Below, piece by piece: positions 46,060 to 57,809 of a stretch of 64,000 nucleotides of DNA (its first letter is position 1; each line of letters begins with the position of its first letter). The position numbers and the translations under genes were made by a program. The notes under the pieces are model-generated. The model saw nothing but the letters and a program-made list of their open reading frames with translations. It searched no databases and had not been told where the DNA came from. The stretch covers positions 51,894,303 to 51,958,302 of the forward strand of contig CM044856.1 of NCBI GenBank assembly GCA_024500155.1, read 5' to 3'. Source of the DNA: Chenopodium formosanum (taxonomy: Eukaryota > Streptophyta > Magnoliopsida > Caryophyllales > Amaranthaceae).

Positions 46060-47952
46060 GTCTAGTGTTGCGGATAGTTTTAATTTCTTTTCTCTTCTCT
46101 CTGTTTTTAAAAACTTATTTTAAGAAAACAGCCAATCCAGTTTGTTTGGTCCATGATATGGGTCCAATAGTATTGTAGTTGGATGGGGCTTGACAAGAGC
46201 TTTCCAACGATATATTATAAGCCCAATTCCGATGAATATTGAGGAAGTTATGGCCAATTCACTAAACTAGGCCCGTTTTGAGCCTTATATGCGGCCCAAT
46301 GATCTAGGGGAGGGCCTAATATAGATTTATCATTCCTAATGCAATTAGGAATGGTTTTAGTCTTCTAGATTCTTCTAGAAGGTTTATTTCATTCCTAATT
46401 CAATTATCATTGATAAATTGACTTTTATTGACTTTTCAGAGTTTTAATTAAAATCAAAGAGCTTTTTTGAGGAAAATACGATTTTATCTTCCTGTACGAC
46501 AATTTTTATCTAATTTTAAGAAAACGCGTGAATTTCACGGTCAGCGCCTGGCGCCAGGGTCAGCGTCTGGCGCCAATGGCCAGCGTTGGCGCCAACCTTG
46601 TTTCATGTGCGCCAGACTCTGTTTTTGATATTTTTATTTTTTTGGCTGATTTTCTTTATAAATAACGTCGTAAAAATTCCGTTTTCATTCACCTACAATC
46701 AGTTTTCATTCACGTACAATCAGTTTTCATTCACCTACAATTAGTTTTTATTCACAATCATCAATTCTCTCTCATTCTCTTCAATAATCATTCACCAACT
46801 CTCATCAAGATTCCTTTGATTATTTTCTCTCTCTTTTCTAAACTAGCTTTTCTCAAATAAAAAATTCCGCATTCATTAGATCTAGAAACACCTAGCTATA
46901 TTCGAAGTTGCCTTCGCCCTAGACGTAAAAGGTTTAATTTTTGAGGGTTTGGTCCCAAATCTCTATTTCCATTATTTAATTTAATTGTTTTGATTATTAT
47001 TTTCCTTGAAGTTACTAACGTGTGTATTTTGTTATTAGAAAGAGGTACGAGGCATCAAAGTAAGTACTTTAATGGTTTTCATTGATGTTATAATGTAGAA
47101 ATCATGCTTAGAATGTTATTTTGATATTCCTAGTATCATGTCTAGGGTAATTTTAATATCAAGTATGATTAAAAGTATGATGTTTCTTATGTCTTCCTAA
47201 TATATATGATTGTTAGTATCATGTTAGGGCTAAATATTTGATTTTTATTGTTTAGTGACATGCTAGGGTTTGTTATTAATCTTGTTATTATCATGCCTAG
47301 GACCTTGCTATGCTTTAACATGATTATATATATGATTGTTATTGTGATGATTATTATTATGATTATTCTTAATTATGGTTATTATGATTATAATTATTAT
47401 TATAGTGATGATTATTTATTATGTCGCTTGATTATTTATTATTGCTTGATCACACCTTTTATGCATGTTTAAAGGGAACTTTGGTACTTGTAATCACGCT
47501 TAATAAGATAATTAATAACCTTGTTTAGGGTTAATTTGATTATAATTCAAGTGATCGCCAATAATAGATTTATTTGTGCATTAAATTCAACCAACATAGA
47601 TTAAACAAGTTTAGTGTTAATCTTATTGATTGCATGTTAGTCAAGAAGCGCACATGAATACGATCAGAATAAAGTAGAGGCCTATTATTAGGGCAGGTTC
47701 AATCTCTTTTAGGTTGGATTTGTACCTTCATCCCCGAATCCTTATTTGGTTCAAGACCTTATGGAGTTGACGATCTCTTGGATCGTTAAGGGGTGTAACC
47801 TTCACCCTGTGAACGGTTTACAAGTTCCTAAAACTTGTTGGCGACTCTTTTGCTCTATCTTCTTTCCCTTTGGACGCCACCGTACTTTAGTGTATGATCA
47901 CAGTGGGGTTCGAGCTAGGGGTTAACGCTTGAAATTATTTCCTAAAGTTTTT
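46060..47952 (+). mobile_element. LTR of a second Tat/Ogre-like element (element P)
   Basis: The primer-binding site TGGCGACTCCACTAGGGAC (47953-47971) fixes the right end closely. This is the wording used by Ogre/Tat elements. A TATA box TATAAATA is at 46657-46664. U3 contains TGGCGCCA-type palindromes (46545-46600), and R/U5 begins with four 22-base repeats of AGTTTTCATTCACCTACAAT (46680-46760). The 5' end is not fixed. U5 wording around GTTTACAAGTTCCTAAAACT matches, inverted, the LTR-like segment near 48430. No coding part of this element is recognised to the right. Confidence 0.6.
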
Positions 47953-48400
47953 TGGCGACTCCACTAGGGACGATTTTTATTTCAATTCCTGAATTTGTTT
48001 CGGCAATGATTTAGAATGAGTGGATGAGACTCAAAACGTTCTAAGTATTTCATGTGCGTAATTTTGATTAACATTATTGTCATATGCATAAAAAAGATCT
48101 CATTGGAAAGACCATCCGTAATGAGTTAAAAACATAGGATTTTACACGTAGGAAATTTGAGAAATATCTTTCACAACTAGGACCGAAATAACACTACGCG
48201 AAACTGGAAAATTTTTATCAAGCACAGAAAGCTACAGAGGCATGTAGGAATTAGCGTCAGCGACCAGAGGATTGGCGCCATACTTTTAACTGTAGCGCCA
48301 GACGCCAACATTGGCGCCAGGCGCTTGTAGACGTCGTTCGAAGTGCGCCTACATTAAAGCATGTGTGAATATGCTTGGCACTCATAGGAAGTGGGAATTG
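47953..48400 (+). other. primer-binding site and leader of element P
   Basis: The 19-base primer-binding site is followed by non-coding leader. The leader holds another cluster of TGGCGCCA/GCGCCAGACGCC words at 48250-48325. The leader is then cut by the inverted LTR-like region of element M. Confidence 0.6.
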
Positions 48401-48419
48401 ACATTACGATTAGGGACAA

Positions 48420-49540
48420 ATAAAGTAGGGAGCCGCCAACAAGTTTTTAAGGAACTTGTAAACCGTTCACGGATCATAAAAGGCAACCACGAATAAGGGA
48501 CAACGATAGACAACAACAATCGACCCGTGAAGGTTACACCCCATTCATAATCCATGAGATTACTAACTCCATATGGTTCGGAACCACGAAAGGAGGATCG
48601 GGGATGATGGTACGAAGTGAGTCATGGAGTCACATTCGCCCGTATTGGCCTCTACTCGATTCTTATATTGAAAAACATTCCTGTGATCTCAAAGGCATAC
48701 AAACAAAGATTCAATTTTCTCCAAACTATTATTTAACTAAATTGGTTTAATATTAATGTACACATAATTCTAAAATATTGGTGATCACTTTAATTAATAA
48801 TAAGATTAAAAGGAACCTAAACCGGTTGTCCAAATTATCTTATTAGACGTGATTTTCAATTACATATTCCCTTTAAACATGCAATATGGTGATCATAAAA
48901 AAAAAAAGAATAAACATTAATATTGGAAGCAATTTAATCACAATTCCAACAACATAAAATCGTTAGAAAAATAATAAAAACAATAGGAGCATGATCCTTA
49001 CTTTGATTCTGTTTGTTTGCAACTTTCACGCCTTGGCTTAAGGACAGAACCTCGAGTAAAATATGGACTCATTTGAGTGCTTGAAGAAGGAATTTTGAAG
49101 TGAAAAGGGTAGGCTAGTGTTTAGGGCTAAAGCATAGAAAAGAGAAAATAAAATTAGAGAATTAATCGGTGCCCCGTTCATCAGAAATGCGGGGGTATTT
49201 ATAGGGAAAATGTGCTGAGGGAGCACACGGAACCCTAAAATGATAAAAACCCTAAAAAAGTATCCCGTGACACGATCAAACTGTACCGTGACACGGGAAG
49301 CTCCACCGTCAGATGGTACACTTTCCCGTGACACGGTACATAATTGATGTGACGCGGGAAATTTTCAGAAAACGGGATAAAAAACGCGTTAAGGGTTTGC
49401 GCGGAAAAGACACGGAATGTCCCGTGTCACGACAGACCTCCCGTGTCACGGGAAATCCCACCGTCAGACGGGAAGAATTCCCGTGACACGGTGGCAGTCT
49501 GCCGTGGCGCGGGAATTTCCAGTCCATTTTCCGTCTAAAT
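48420..49540 (-). mobile_element. LTR-like region (3' side) of Tat/Ogre-like element M
   Basis: On the - strand a TATA box TATAAATA (49203-49196) is followed by a U5-like stretch ending in GTTTACAAGTTCCTTAAAAA near 48430. Upstream of the TATA box (49255-49515) is a dense CCGTG-N-CACGG cluster. The orientation agrees with the - strand gag-pol at 63152-56538. The outer limits of the LTR are not resolved, since its partner lies beyond the window. Confidence 0.5.
49255..49515. repeat. hyphenated-palindrome cluster 1 (CCGTG-N-CACGG)
   Basis: At least six near-perfect CCGTGACACGG/CCGTGTCACGG sites and two CCGTCAGA(C/T)GG sites in 260 bases, on a background otherwise poor in CG. Confidence 0.85.
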
Positions 49541-50149
49541 ACATTTTTAACCCTAGTTTCCTTCGGCTTTTTAAGTGCCGATTGATAATTTTGGGCCTTT
49601 TCTGACTTTTTTTATTTGGGCTAAAATAAGAAAATAATTAAATAAAAATAAATAAAAGGTTTGGGCCAAAAATAAATAATAAAACAATTAAAAAAAAGGT
49701 TTAGGCTTAAAATTAATTAATAAGTTTGGGCTGAAATTAAAACTATGCTTTTACCAAACATCAAGACTAATCCATGGACTGTTCAAAAATATGAATTTAA
49801 TAAAATATGATTTTTTTAAGCACTCTCGGGATTAAATACTAAACCCGACCAATAGTGGCGGTGAAAGGTTGTTCATCATCGGGTTTGGTTTTGGGGAGAC
49901 ATTTTTAGGTGTATACAGAAGCCCCCACTTTGACTGAGTTTGTAGAAACGTCAGTTTCGAAAACGAAAGTCAAAGTAGCCGATAGGGACGGAGAATGATT
50001 TAAGACGTTTTGCGATCCTAAATCACTCTGTATACGCCGATACCTGCAGAAAATTGTTAGTTCTACAGATAAAAGGAGTGAAGGGATAGAATACGTATAT
50101 GACACCAGTGTATCAGTGAAAAATGAGTTTGGTATTTTCCTATGCTTGA

Positions 50150-50640
50150 AGGAATCCACTGGATGACGTTTGTTGAAATGCTTTCCATGCTTGAGGAAAG
50201 CCGACTGAAGAGTTTGGTAGCTTTCTAAGCCTGAAGAAAGCTACCGGATAATACTTTCCATGCCTGAGGAAAGTCGATGAACGAATTTGGTGTCATTCTA
50301 TGCTTGAAGAATTTCACCAATAATGCCTTCCATGCTTGAGGAAAGCCGACAAAAGAATTTGGTGGTTTTCTATACTTGAAGAAAAATCCACCGATAACGC
50401 TTTCCAAGCCTGAGGGAAGCCGACTTGGCGGTTTTCTATACTTGAAGAAAAATCCAATGATAACGCTTTCCAAACCTGAGGAAAGCCGACTTGGCGGTTT
50501 TCTATACTTGAAGAAAAATCCACCGATAACGCTTTCCAAACCTGAGGAAAGCCGACTTGGCGGTTTTCTATACTTGAAGAAAAAATCCACCGATAATGCT
50601 TTCCAAGCCTGAGGAAAGCCAACGATTGCTGAAATTTGTA
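50150..50640. repeat. tandem array, 66-base unit
   Basis: Units are built on CGACTTGGCGGTTTTCTATA, CTTGAAGAAAAATCCACCGA and TAACGCTTTCCAAACCTGAG. Successive CGAC starts at 50421, 50487 and 50553 are exactly 66 apart; outer units are 66-75 bases and diverged. Non-coding: the open frames through it are a by-product of a unit length divisible by three. Confidence 0.9.
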
Positions 50641-50904
50641 AGTGTATGATGGTTCGATTATCCCCAAACGTGGGCCGCAGATGATTCACAATTTTAAGCC
50701 GATTATCCAACCATATTAAGTGCTTAAAATGTCGAAAATAGACTTCGATGCTTGCTAGGGGTAACATGGTAATTTTAGTCCCCTTTAAGTATCAATTAGA
50801 ATTTTCCGTGTAATTCCAGCGAAAAATAACCGCCCAATAACTTCGAAAAATCATTCAAACCGGTCAAAAACGCCAGGAATATTCGCTGACAATGTGCAGA
50901 GTTG

Positions 50905-51500
50905 CCGTGCCACGTCACATATTTGCCGCGACACGGGAAATTCTCCCGTCAGACGGGATGAAATCCCGTGTCACGGGAATATTCTATTTATTTTTTATTT
51001 ATTTTTTTTATTTTGCTGTTAGAATCGGTCAACGCGTGATTCAGCGCGCCACATTATCAGTGTACCATTACACAATAACGGTAACCATGGCACAATGAAC
51101 GGGGTGTGCAACGGTTACTTTTTTGGCTTTAAATTCACGCTTTTGCTTCACCATTTCGCCATTTCCTTGCTCATCTCCTCTCTCTATCTTCTCCATTTTT
51201 TTCTTCTTGCTCACACAAATCGCCGAGCCACGGTTAAGACAATCCGGCGGCCGTCCGTCCTCACCGTGACACGGGAACGGCAACCGTGACACGGCGGTTC
51301 TGTTTTTCTTTCTTTTTTTTTTTTTATTATTGTTTTCGCGACTTACTGCTGCTGTTATTCGTTGCTGCCTTTTACCGTTGCTGTTGCTGTTGCTGTTTAC
51401 TACCGAAGCTGCCACCGGAGCTCCGTTGCTTTTCGAGCTCACCGTGACACGGGACAGCCTTGCCGTGTCACGGATTCAGCTGACCGTGTCGCGGCGGTTT
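50905..51500. repeat. hyphenated-palindrome clusters 2 and 3
   Basis: CCGTGTCACGG or CCGTGACACGG and one-base variants at about 50912, 50928, 50964, 51263, 51286, 51441, 51461 and 51483, with CCCGTCAGACGGGA at 50945. The interval also has a (GTTGCT)n-like stretch at 51360-51395. Confidence 0.8.
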
Positions 51501-52174
51501 GCTGGTGGCCGGAGCTTTTTCGAGCTTTTGTTGCTCAATTTTCTGCCGATTTTACTCCAATTTTTTTTTTCCATACTCCTCATATTCGAACCTCTACTAG
51601 GATCTATGTAAGTTCTTCTTAATTTGTGCCTCAAATTTGCTTCAAAAGTAATTTCATGAAAAACCCTCAAAAATCAATTTGGGGATTTTTGATTTTGAGT
51701 TTTTATGTTGAAATTCTTGCCATGATTTTACTTGTATATGTATGTATGTGTGTTTGTGAGAAATTTGAGACAAAAATTACATGATTTGATGGAGAATTGA
51801 GCAAATCACCATTTTTGGGTACTACTTTGTGAAATGATGTTCATGTTACTTCTTTGTACTTGAAATGGTGAAAAAATGGTGGTGAACCTTGTGAAATGAT
51901 GTATTGATTCATATTTTGCATATGTACTATATTGTCATGGAGAACATAGTATCATGCGGTTAGGAGAACTGTAGTATTAGTTTGTGATGGAGAAACTAAA
52001 TACCATAATTTTGCCAATTTTTAGCCTGGAGGTAAAAATTAAGCATATAATTCAATAAATAACTAAATAACTTAGGAAATGATGCTAAGTATTTAGATTT
52101 TTATTTTTATAAATATGCAACTTGAATTAAATTTCTTAGGAAATGATGCTAAACATTTAGATTTTTATAATAGC

Positions 52175-54640
52175 ATGCCTAGACGACGAGATTGCGATCT
52201 TTCTACCTACGGCCGGCGTCGGGCTTTTCGGAAGGACACTCCCACCGTTCCTAAGGGCATGGACGACAATGTCTTAGAGTTCGAGCCTCGGACTTCTACG
52301 AGTAGGGGTAGGTGGGTTCCACCTCCGTGGACTCCAGACCAGTTGGTTTTCTGCCGTGAAAACCATGTCTCTCATCGCCCACTTTCCGGCATAGTCGATG
52401 GCACGCTTCGTCACCATGGTTCTAGAGCCGACGATTTGATCCCTCGACTTTACCAGATCATTACGAGGGATCCTACTACGAACGCCCTATGGGAATCGGC
52501 TGGCTTAGTAGATTTCTATACGAAAGTTGTAGGGTTTTGCAGCCCCCGGGGTTGCGGTGCGACGGTCGTTCGTGCATTGTTGGAGTATTTCTGGGATACT
52601 ACCAACACTTTTCATTTTGCTTGGGGGGAGATGACGGTGACCCCCCTAGACTTCAGTATGATCAGCGGGCTGCGCTTCACCGACCGGGCTGTAGCTCAGA
52701 TGTCTGATCTGTCTTGGGGATCGGCTGAGACAGCTGATTTGTTGGGTCCGATCATTCAGCACATTAGGTCCTGACCGGTGTCTCGAGGTGGTCCTAGGAG
52801 CGGACGATCGGAGCTGGCTTCAGTTTTAGCTCGTGGCTTCGACATGGAGGATACGACGGCTGAGCAGCGAGTGCGAATCTTCATCCTGATCCTGATCTCT
52901 ATTACCCTTTCTCCAAATAGGAGTTCACGTGTACTCCTTTGCTACCTCCCCGCTCTGGTCAGGATCCATGAGATAGGATCCTATAGCTGGGCCAGCCTTG
53001 GATACGCCGATCTCCTCTTATCGCTACGTCATGGCTGTCGGCAGCTGAATGATGAGTCTCCCATCACCGTCTATGGTCTGTGCAGAGTCGTAGAGGTGAT
53101 GATCTTTTCCCTTTTTGTTTCACTTTAGCTTGTTCGACTCATGTGCTAAAGATTACTTTTCATCGCAGCTATGGTTCTACGAGTACTTCCCAGGCTTGGC
53201 TCCTCGCCGGCGTCGTGGAGCGGTCCATGATTTCCCTGTCGGGGCCAGCTGGCGTGATCAAGGAGAGTCGCGGGTGGAGTCCGTCCTTGCACTGCGTGGG
53301 CTACTACGCCGAGGCACCTCTTCTGTTGGTGTAAGGATTAGTTTTGTTGCGTTTTTCCTTCTAACGTTGTTTCCGTTATTTCACGCTAACTTTTTATGGT
53401 TTCCAGGTTGCCATTGATGTCTAGTATCGTCCTTGGGCCGGGATGACTGATCTACCTGAGGCCTTACGTCTTTGAACGTACCGTACCATTTTGGTTGGTA
53501 CCGGACGCTTTGTCTGGTATTTGGGGGAGCGAGTCGTTCGTCAGCATAGCGGCGATCGTTTTGTGGTGCCCTCATCTCCACCAGAGTCGATGCTGGACTC
53601 CCGCTTGTTCAGAGAGTTGATCAACAGGGGAGAGCGCTATACTTTTCCATGCCAGGAGCTTGTTCACATGGAGAGTGACTATGCGCGGGACTTGCTTCCC
53701 TCTCTAGCTCTTCCCCCCCGTCTTCCTGAGGTGTGATTTCTTTTGAGGATCTTCTTTACTAGTCTCTGTTTTAAATAGTCGAATAACTTGATTATTCGAT
53801 CATATTTTCAGACGACTATCCGCTCTGTGGGGAGGATCGAGATTCCTCCTCAGTCTGTCCGCTATCCAGGGCCGATTGGTATCACCGATGACCATATTGC
53901 TGACGCGACAGAGGGTTATAGACAGGTGCAGGAGTCTCTGCCCGAGGTCTTTGAGCCGGTGAGTTTTCTTTGATGCATTATTCACCCTTTTAACACTGCT
54001 TGTTAGTGACTTTTCTTTGTTTTATCCTCAGCCTAACCGCCCGGAGATGATGGGACTGATGAAGCTGGTTGACGCCCTGAAGTATTGCATCATCAAGCTT
54101 TGGCGTGGTGCGAGTTGTCGGAGCTCTAGTGACGTTCTTGAGGTATCATTCATTTTTACTTCTATCATTTGTTTTATTTTGCACTGTTGACACCTTTTGA
54201 TTTTTTATCTTTCAGGAGCGACAAAGGTCCCGCTCGCGCTCGAGGCCTAGAGGCTCGGACGAGAAGGAGCTTGGTCGTGGTAGACGATCTCCTGAGATTC
54301 ACTGGCGTTCTCATTCTCAGCGAGAGCCTCAGACTACTCAGCTAATTTAGGAGGCTCAGTGGCGGCAGCCTCAGTCTTCCCAGGGCTTTTCGGGCCAGAG
54401 TCAGGGGCAACGACAGTCGTTTTCACAGCCTCCCCAGCCTGAGCTTGGGTCTGTTTTGACTCCCTTGGATCCTGGTTCATTTTCAGCTCCATCGTCCGGG
54501 ATTCCTCCACCGGTGTCAGGTTTTTTCTCAGTTCCGATGTATAGGGCGATGGCCTTCACCGACGATTCCTGCGTCTTTGAGCCAGTCTACCCCGTTTTCC
54601 GGCTGGACGGGTCCTGCCTTGAGTTTGACTAGCGCTGGGG
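52175..54640 (+). pseudogene. plant-mobile-domain-like accessory gene, antisense in element M
   Basis: Exons are about 52175-53095, 53169-53330, 53407-53732, 53812-53956, 54032-54142 and 54216-54640, all with plausible GT/AG borders. Key segments are LYQIITRDPTTNALWESAGL, FCSPRGCGATVVRALLEYFW, FHFAWGEMTVTPLDFSMISG and LWFYEYFPGLAP, the order found in plant mobile domain (aminotransferase-like) proteins. A Ser/Arg and Gln/Pro-rich tail follows. In-frame stops at 52772 (TGA), two in the third exon (TAG near 53420, TGA near 53472) and one near 54346 (TAG) disable it. It lies on the strand opposite to gag-pol, between integrase and the LTR. Confidence 0.65.
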
Positions 54641-54899
54641 TCACGGGGACTGGTAGGGATACTACTCCCCGTACTCGGATGATGGAGGGACTCTTCGGCT
54701 CACCGTTCCATATGCGCAGGGTGGAGATGATACTGATTCTGGCTCTAGAGACTTTTGACCGAGGGTTTTTATTTGTTCATACTATGATGACACTTGACAT
54801 GTTTATTTATTACGACTCTTTTGTACACTATTCATAGCTTATGTATTTATTATTGTGTGTTAGTGTGTGCTCGAAACTCATTGTGTGTGATTGTGTATT

Positions 54900-55280
54900 T
54901 ATTAATGACGTTACAAAAAAACATAAGTGGAGTAATGGAGGGTACCGACCTTCCCCAAAAGAAAAAGAAATAAAAAGACAAGCAAAAATAAAATTACCTT
55001 CCTCAAAGGAAAAGAAATAAAAAGACAAGCAAAAATAAAATAAAATGATAAAGAAAAATAAATAAATAAAATTACCTTCACCAAAAGAAATAAAAAGACA
55101 AAAAATAAATAAAGTTATAAAGAAATAAAATCTTAAAGTGATTAAAAAATAAATAAAATAAAGATAATAATAATAATAAGAAAAAAAAGTGAGAATTTTA
55201 GAAAAAACTCTAAAAAAAAACTGAAAAATAAACGGTGAAGATAAAATACTATAAAAATCTGGATAGATACGGGAAAAGAT
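54900..55280. repeat. A-rich degenerate repeats
   Basis: Repeated AAAATAAATAAAATTACCTT, AAAGAAATAAAAAGACAAGC and similar words in a nearly pure purine/AT stretch between the two accessory ORFs. Non-coding. Confidence 0.6.
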
Positions 55281-55294
55281 GAAAAAAGAAGACG

Positions 55295-55400
55295 CGTGAA
55301 GTGCCGTGACACGGCACTATGTACCGTGTCACGGTAGAACTTGCCGTGTCACGGCAAAAGTTCACGTGACACGGTGGAACTTCCCGTGTCACGGGACGCG
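55295..55400. repeat. hyphenated-palindrome cluster 4
   Basis: Five sites in about 105 bases, at roughly 20-base spacing: CCGTGACACGG, CCGTGTCACGG, CCGTGTCACGG, CACGTGACACGG and CCGTGTCACGG. Confidence 0.85.
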
Positions 55401-55545
55401 CATCACTCAGCGGTGTGTTTTACGCGTATGAAAAGATAAATTCTGGGTAGTTTCGAGCGCTTTTGCTATAAAATAAGACCAGTTTATTCATGATATGCAT
55501 AATTACGAAACACAAAATAATTTAGAATTTCATATTTCAATAGTC

Positions 55546-56142
55546 ATGTCTCAGAATTTTGATAATACATTGCGCGACTGGTCTTATTCTTTGACCAATG
55601 CTGAAAAAAGAGAGTTAGAATTATTTCATGTCAGGGGTTTGCTAGCCCTGCGACACGTAGCTATTGAACATGATTTTCTTAGGGCAACATTAGATTATTG
55701 GAGTCCAGAAACACACTGTTTCAAATTTGATTATGATGAAATCTGTCCCTTGCTAGAGGAATTCGGCGAGATCTTTGGATTTCCTGCTAGAAATCTTATT
55801 GCCATGCCTACCCTACGTGAATATTATTACCAAGATTTTGAATGCCATCTGAATCTAACAGATCCAAATTTAAATAGAATTGTTTGTGGTAATGAAGTAG
55901 ACTTAGAAAAACTTGCTAATCTATATTTTAATCGTCCTATCTCCGAGTCATATCATGTATATCGTAGAAGGGCATATATTTTTTGCATGTTAAGCAAGCT
56001 TTTATTTGCAAACGGTAGGGTAGGACATGCTTGTCTAGCGTCTGTGCTTGAGCATGTCGAATCTGGAAGATCTTCTATGCCGACGAGGCAAAAGCTGACC
56101 GGAAAGCCATCAGGAAGGGCTCTATGGTACTACTGCAGGTAA
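55546..56142 (+). CDS. DUF7745-like accessory ORF, antisense in element M
   Basis: An uninterrupted frame, 198 residues from ATG 55546 (MSQNFDNTLRDW); an upstream in-frame ATG at 55495 is possible. Segments DYWSPETHCFKFDYDEICPL, LLEEFGEIFGFPARNL and SKLLFANGRVGHACLASVLE match the pattern I know as DUF7745, a plant domain common beside retrotransposons. The family protein is usually longer, so this may be truncated at the 56142 stop or lack a downstream exon. It is flanked on both sides by CCGTG-N-CACGG clusters. It is the only long accessory frame in element M without a stop. Function is unknown. Confidence 0.65.
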   Translation: MSQNFDNTLRDWSYSLTNAEKRELELFHVRGLLALRHVAIEHDFLRATLDYWSPETHCFKFDYDEICPLLEEFGEIFGFPARNLIAMPTLREYYYQDFECHLNLTDPNLNRIVCGNEVDLEKLANLYFNRPISESYHVYRRRAYIFCMLSKLLFANGRVGHACLASVLEHVESGRSSMPTRQKLTGKPSGRALWYYCR

Positions 56143-56271
56143 AAATACGCTTCGAGTAGCCTCCGTGACACAAAACAGGCACCGTGTCACGACAGGTTTA
56201 ATCGTGTCACGGCAAACATCCACCGTGACACGGTGCCTGTTTTGTGTCACGGAGGCTACTCGGAGCGTATT
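56143..56271. repeat. long perfect hairpin at the end of the DUF7745-like ORF
   Basis: Arms 56143-56190 and about 56224-56271 are inverted copies of about 47 bases with a single visible mismatch (CTTCGAG versus CTCGGAG). The loop is about 33 bases and holds two more CGTGTCACG sites. Each arm includes CCGTGACAC, AAAACAGGCACCGTGTCAC and GAGTAGCCTC. Confidence 0.9.
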
Positions 56272-56279
56272 TATAATAT

Positions 56280-56400
56280 ATATATATTTTCGCTCAGGGC
56301 CACCGTGTCACGGTGAACAGTACCGTGACACGGTGGAATGTCCTGTGTCGCGACAATTTCCCCCCCCCCCCCCCTTTTTTTTTGGCCGTGACGCAATGCT
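56280..56400. repeat. hyphenated-palindrome cluster 5 and C tract
   Basis: CCGTGTCACGG and CCGTGACACGG near 56302 and 56322, then a degenerate CCTGTGTCGCGAC, followed by about 15 C and 10 T residues. Confidence 0.8.
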
Positions 56401-56471
56401 GAACCGACGCGCATATTTGATCAACAGAGGGAGGATTTTTATTTTTTAAAGTGGTCGGGCCCCCTTGAGGG

Positions 56472-56483
56472 GTTGCCTACGTA
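56472..56483 (-). other. conserved motif downstream of integrase (TACGTAGGCAAC)
   Basis: On the - strand TACGTAGGCAAC follows the integrase stop by about 55 bases, within CTACGTTTGGCCTGATTCC ... GGATACGTAGGC. I recall the same phrase after pol in other plant Ogre/Tat elements; its role is unknown to me. Confidence 0.45.
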
Positions 56484-56537
56484 TCCTAAAAAGGAATCAG
56501 GCCAAACGTAGCTCTATTGGGTCATGAACCCATGCGA

Positions 56538-57758
56538 CTAGGCATAGAATTTCTTGAGTTGATCCAAGTTGGTTAAATTATGGAAGCCGTTACCGTCCAT
56601 GTCTACCAAATGTGCCGCTCCTCCAGACAGGATGGCTTTAACAATGTACGGGCCTGACCAGTTCGGTCTGAATATTCCTCTTGGATCTAACACATTTTTA
56701 CAAAGTGCCTTAAGCACTAGGTCACCCTCCTTGATATTCATGGTCTTGACTTTTTTATTAAAATGTCGCGCCATACGCTGTTGGTAGGTTTGGACATGAT
56801 GCAAAGCTGCCAAGCGTTTTTCATCAAGTAAGACCAGTTCATCGTATCTTGCTCTAATCCAGTCGACTTCATCTAGTTGGCTTTCCAATGCAATTCGAAG
56901 AGAAGGGACTTCGAGTTTGATTGGTTGTACAACTTCAACTCCATAGACCAAAGAGAAAGGGGTAGCCCCCGTTGATGTACGAATAGAGGTTCGATAACCC
57001 CAAAGGGCGAAATGTAGCTTACTTAGCCAATCCTTGTAATTTTCTGTCATCTTTTCGATGATAGTTTTCACATTTTTGTTGGCCGATTCGACTGCACCAT
57101 TTTTTTGTGGTCTGTAAGGTGATGATCAGTGATGCTTGATATGATATTTCTGTAATAATTCCGCGCATTCGGCTTGAAAATGTGTTCCATTATCACTAAT
57201 CATCTCATGTGGTACCCCATAGCGGCATATGATATTTTTCTCAATGAATTGAGCTACATGTTTTTCCGTCAGCTTAGCATATGAGGCAGCTTCGACCCAT
57301 TTGGTGAAATAGTCGATTGCTACGAGAATAAATTCATGCCCCCCTTGTCCTGGTGGTGTTATTTTTCCAATAATGTCAATGCCCCAAGCGGAGAAAGGCC
57401 ATGGAGAAGTATACGTATAGAGGAGCAAAGGTGGAACATGCTATAAGTTTGCGTAGACTTGACACTTCATACATTTCTTGACGTATTCGTGACAATCTCT
57501 CTCCATAGTAGTCCAATAGTAACCTTGTCGTTGAATCTTTTGGACTAACATTTTTGCATTCATGTGTGTTCCACATATACCGGCATGAAGGTTTTCCATG
57601 GTTTTATGTGCTTCTCTCTTGGATATGCATAAGAGATTTCTTCCCATTGCAGTTCTCTTGTGGAGTTCTCCCCTGATGAGCACATACTGTGAGGCCAGGA
57701 GCCTCAAAGCACGGCGTGCCCTTTTATCAGCATTTGGAGGGTATTCTCCTCTTGTCAC
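56538..57758 (-). pseudogene. Tat/Ogre-like integrase, element M
   Basis: The H2C2 zinc domain comes first (HAGICGTHMNAKML ... CHEYVKKCMKCQ). The catalytic core has Asp in WGIDIIGKI, Asp in MISDNGTHF and Glu in KNGAVESANK, so the D,D,E triad is kept. The C-terminal part has DLVLKALCKN and FRPNWSGPYIVKAIL. Stops at 57441 (TAG) and 57126 (TGA) interrupt an otherwise single frame shared with RT and RNase H. Confidence 0.9.
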
Positions 57759-57809
57759 ATAATTGAGGATATCTGTATACCATGGCTCTTCATCTTCTTC
57801 TTGTGGTTC

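Noticed and set aside
47953..47971. tRNA gene fragment
   Set aside because: Only a 19-base primer-binding site; no cloverleaf around it. No tRNA gene was found elsewhere by eye.
50225..50767. 180- and 117-residue frames with internal repeats, resembling a repeat protein
   Set aside because: The 66-base unit is divisible by three, so any phase stays open; there is no start context or homologue.
51068..51622. Overlapping frames around the palindrome clusters
   Set aside because: Low complexity and dependent on the clusters; frames on both strands are equally open.
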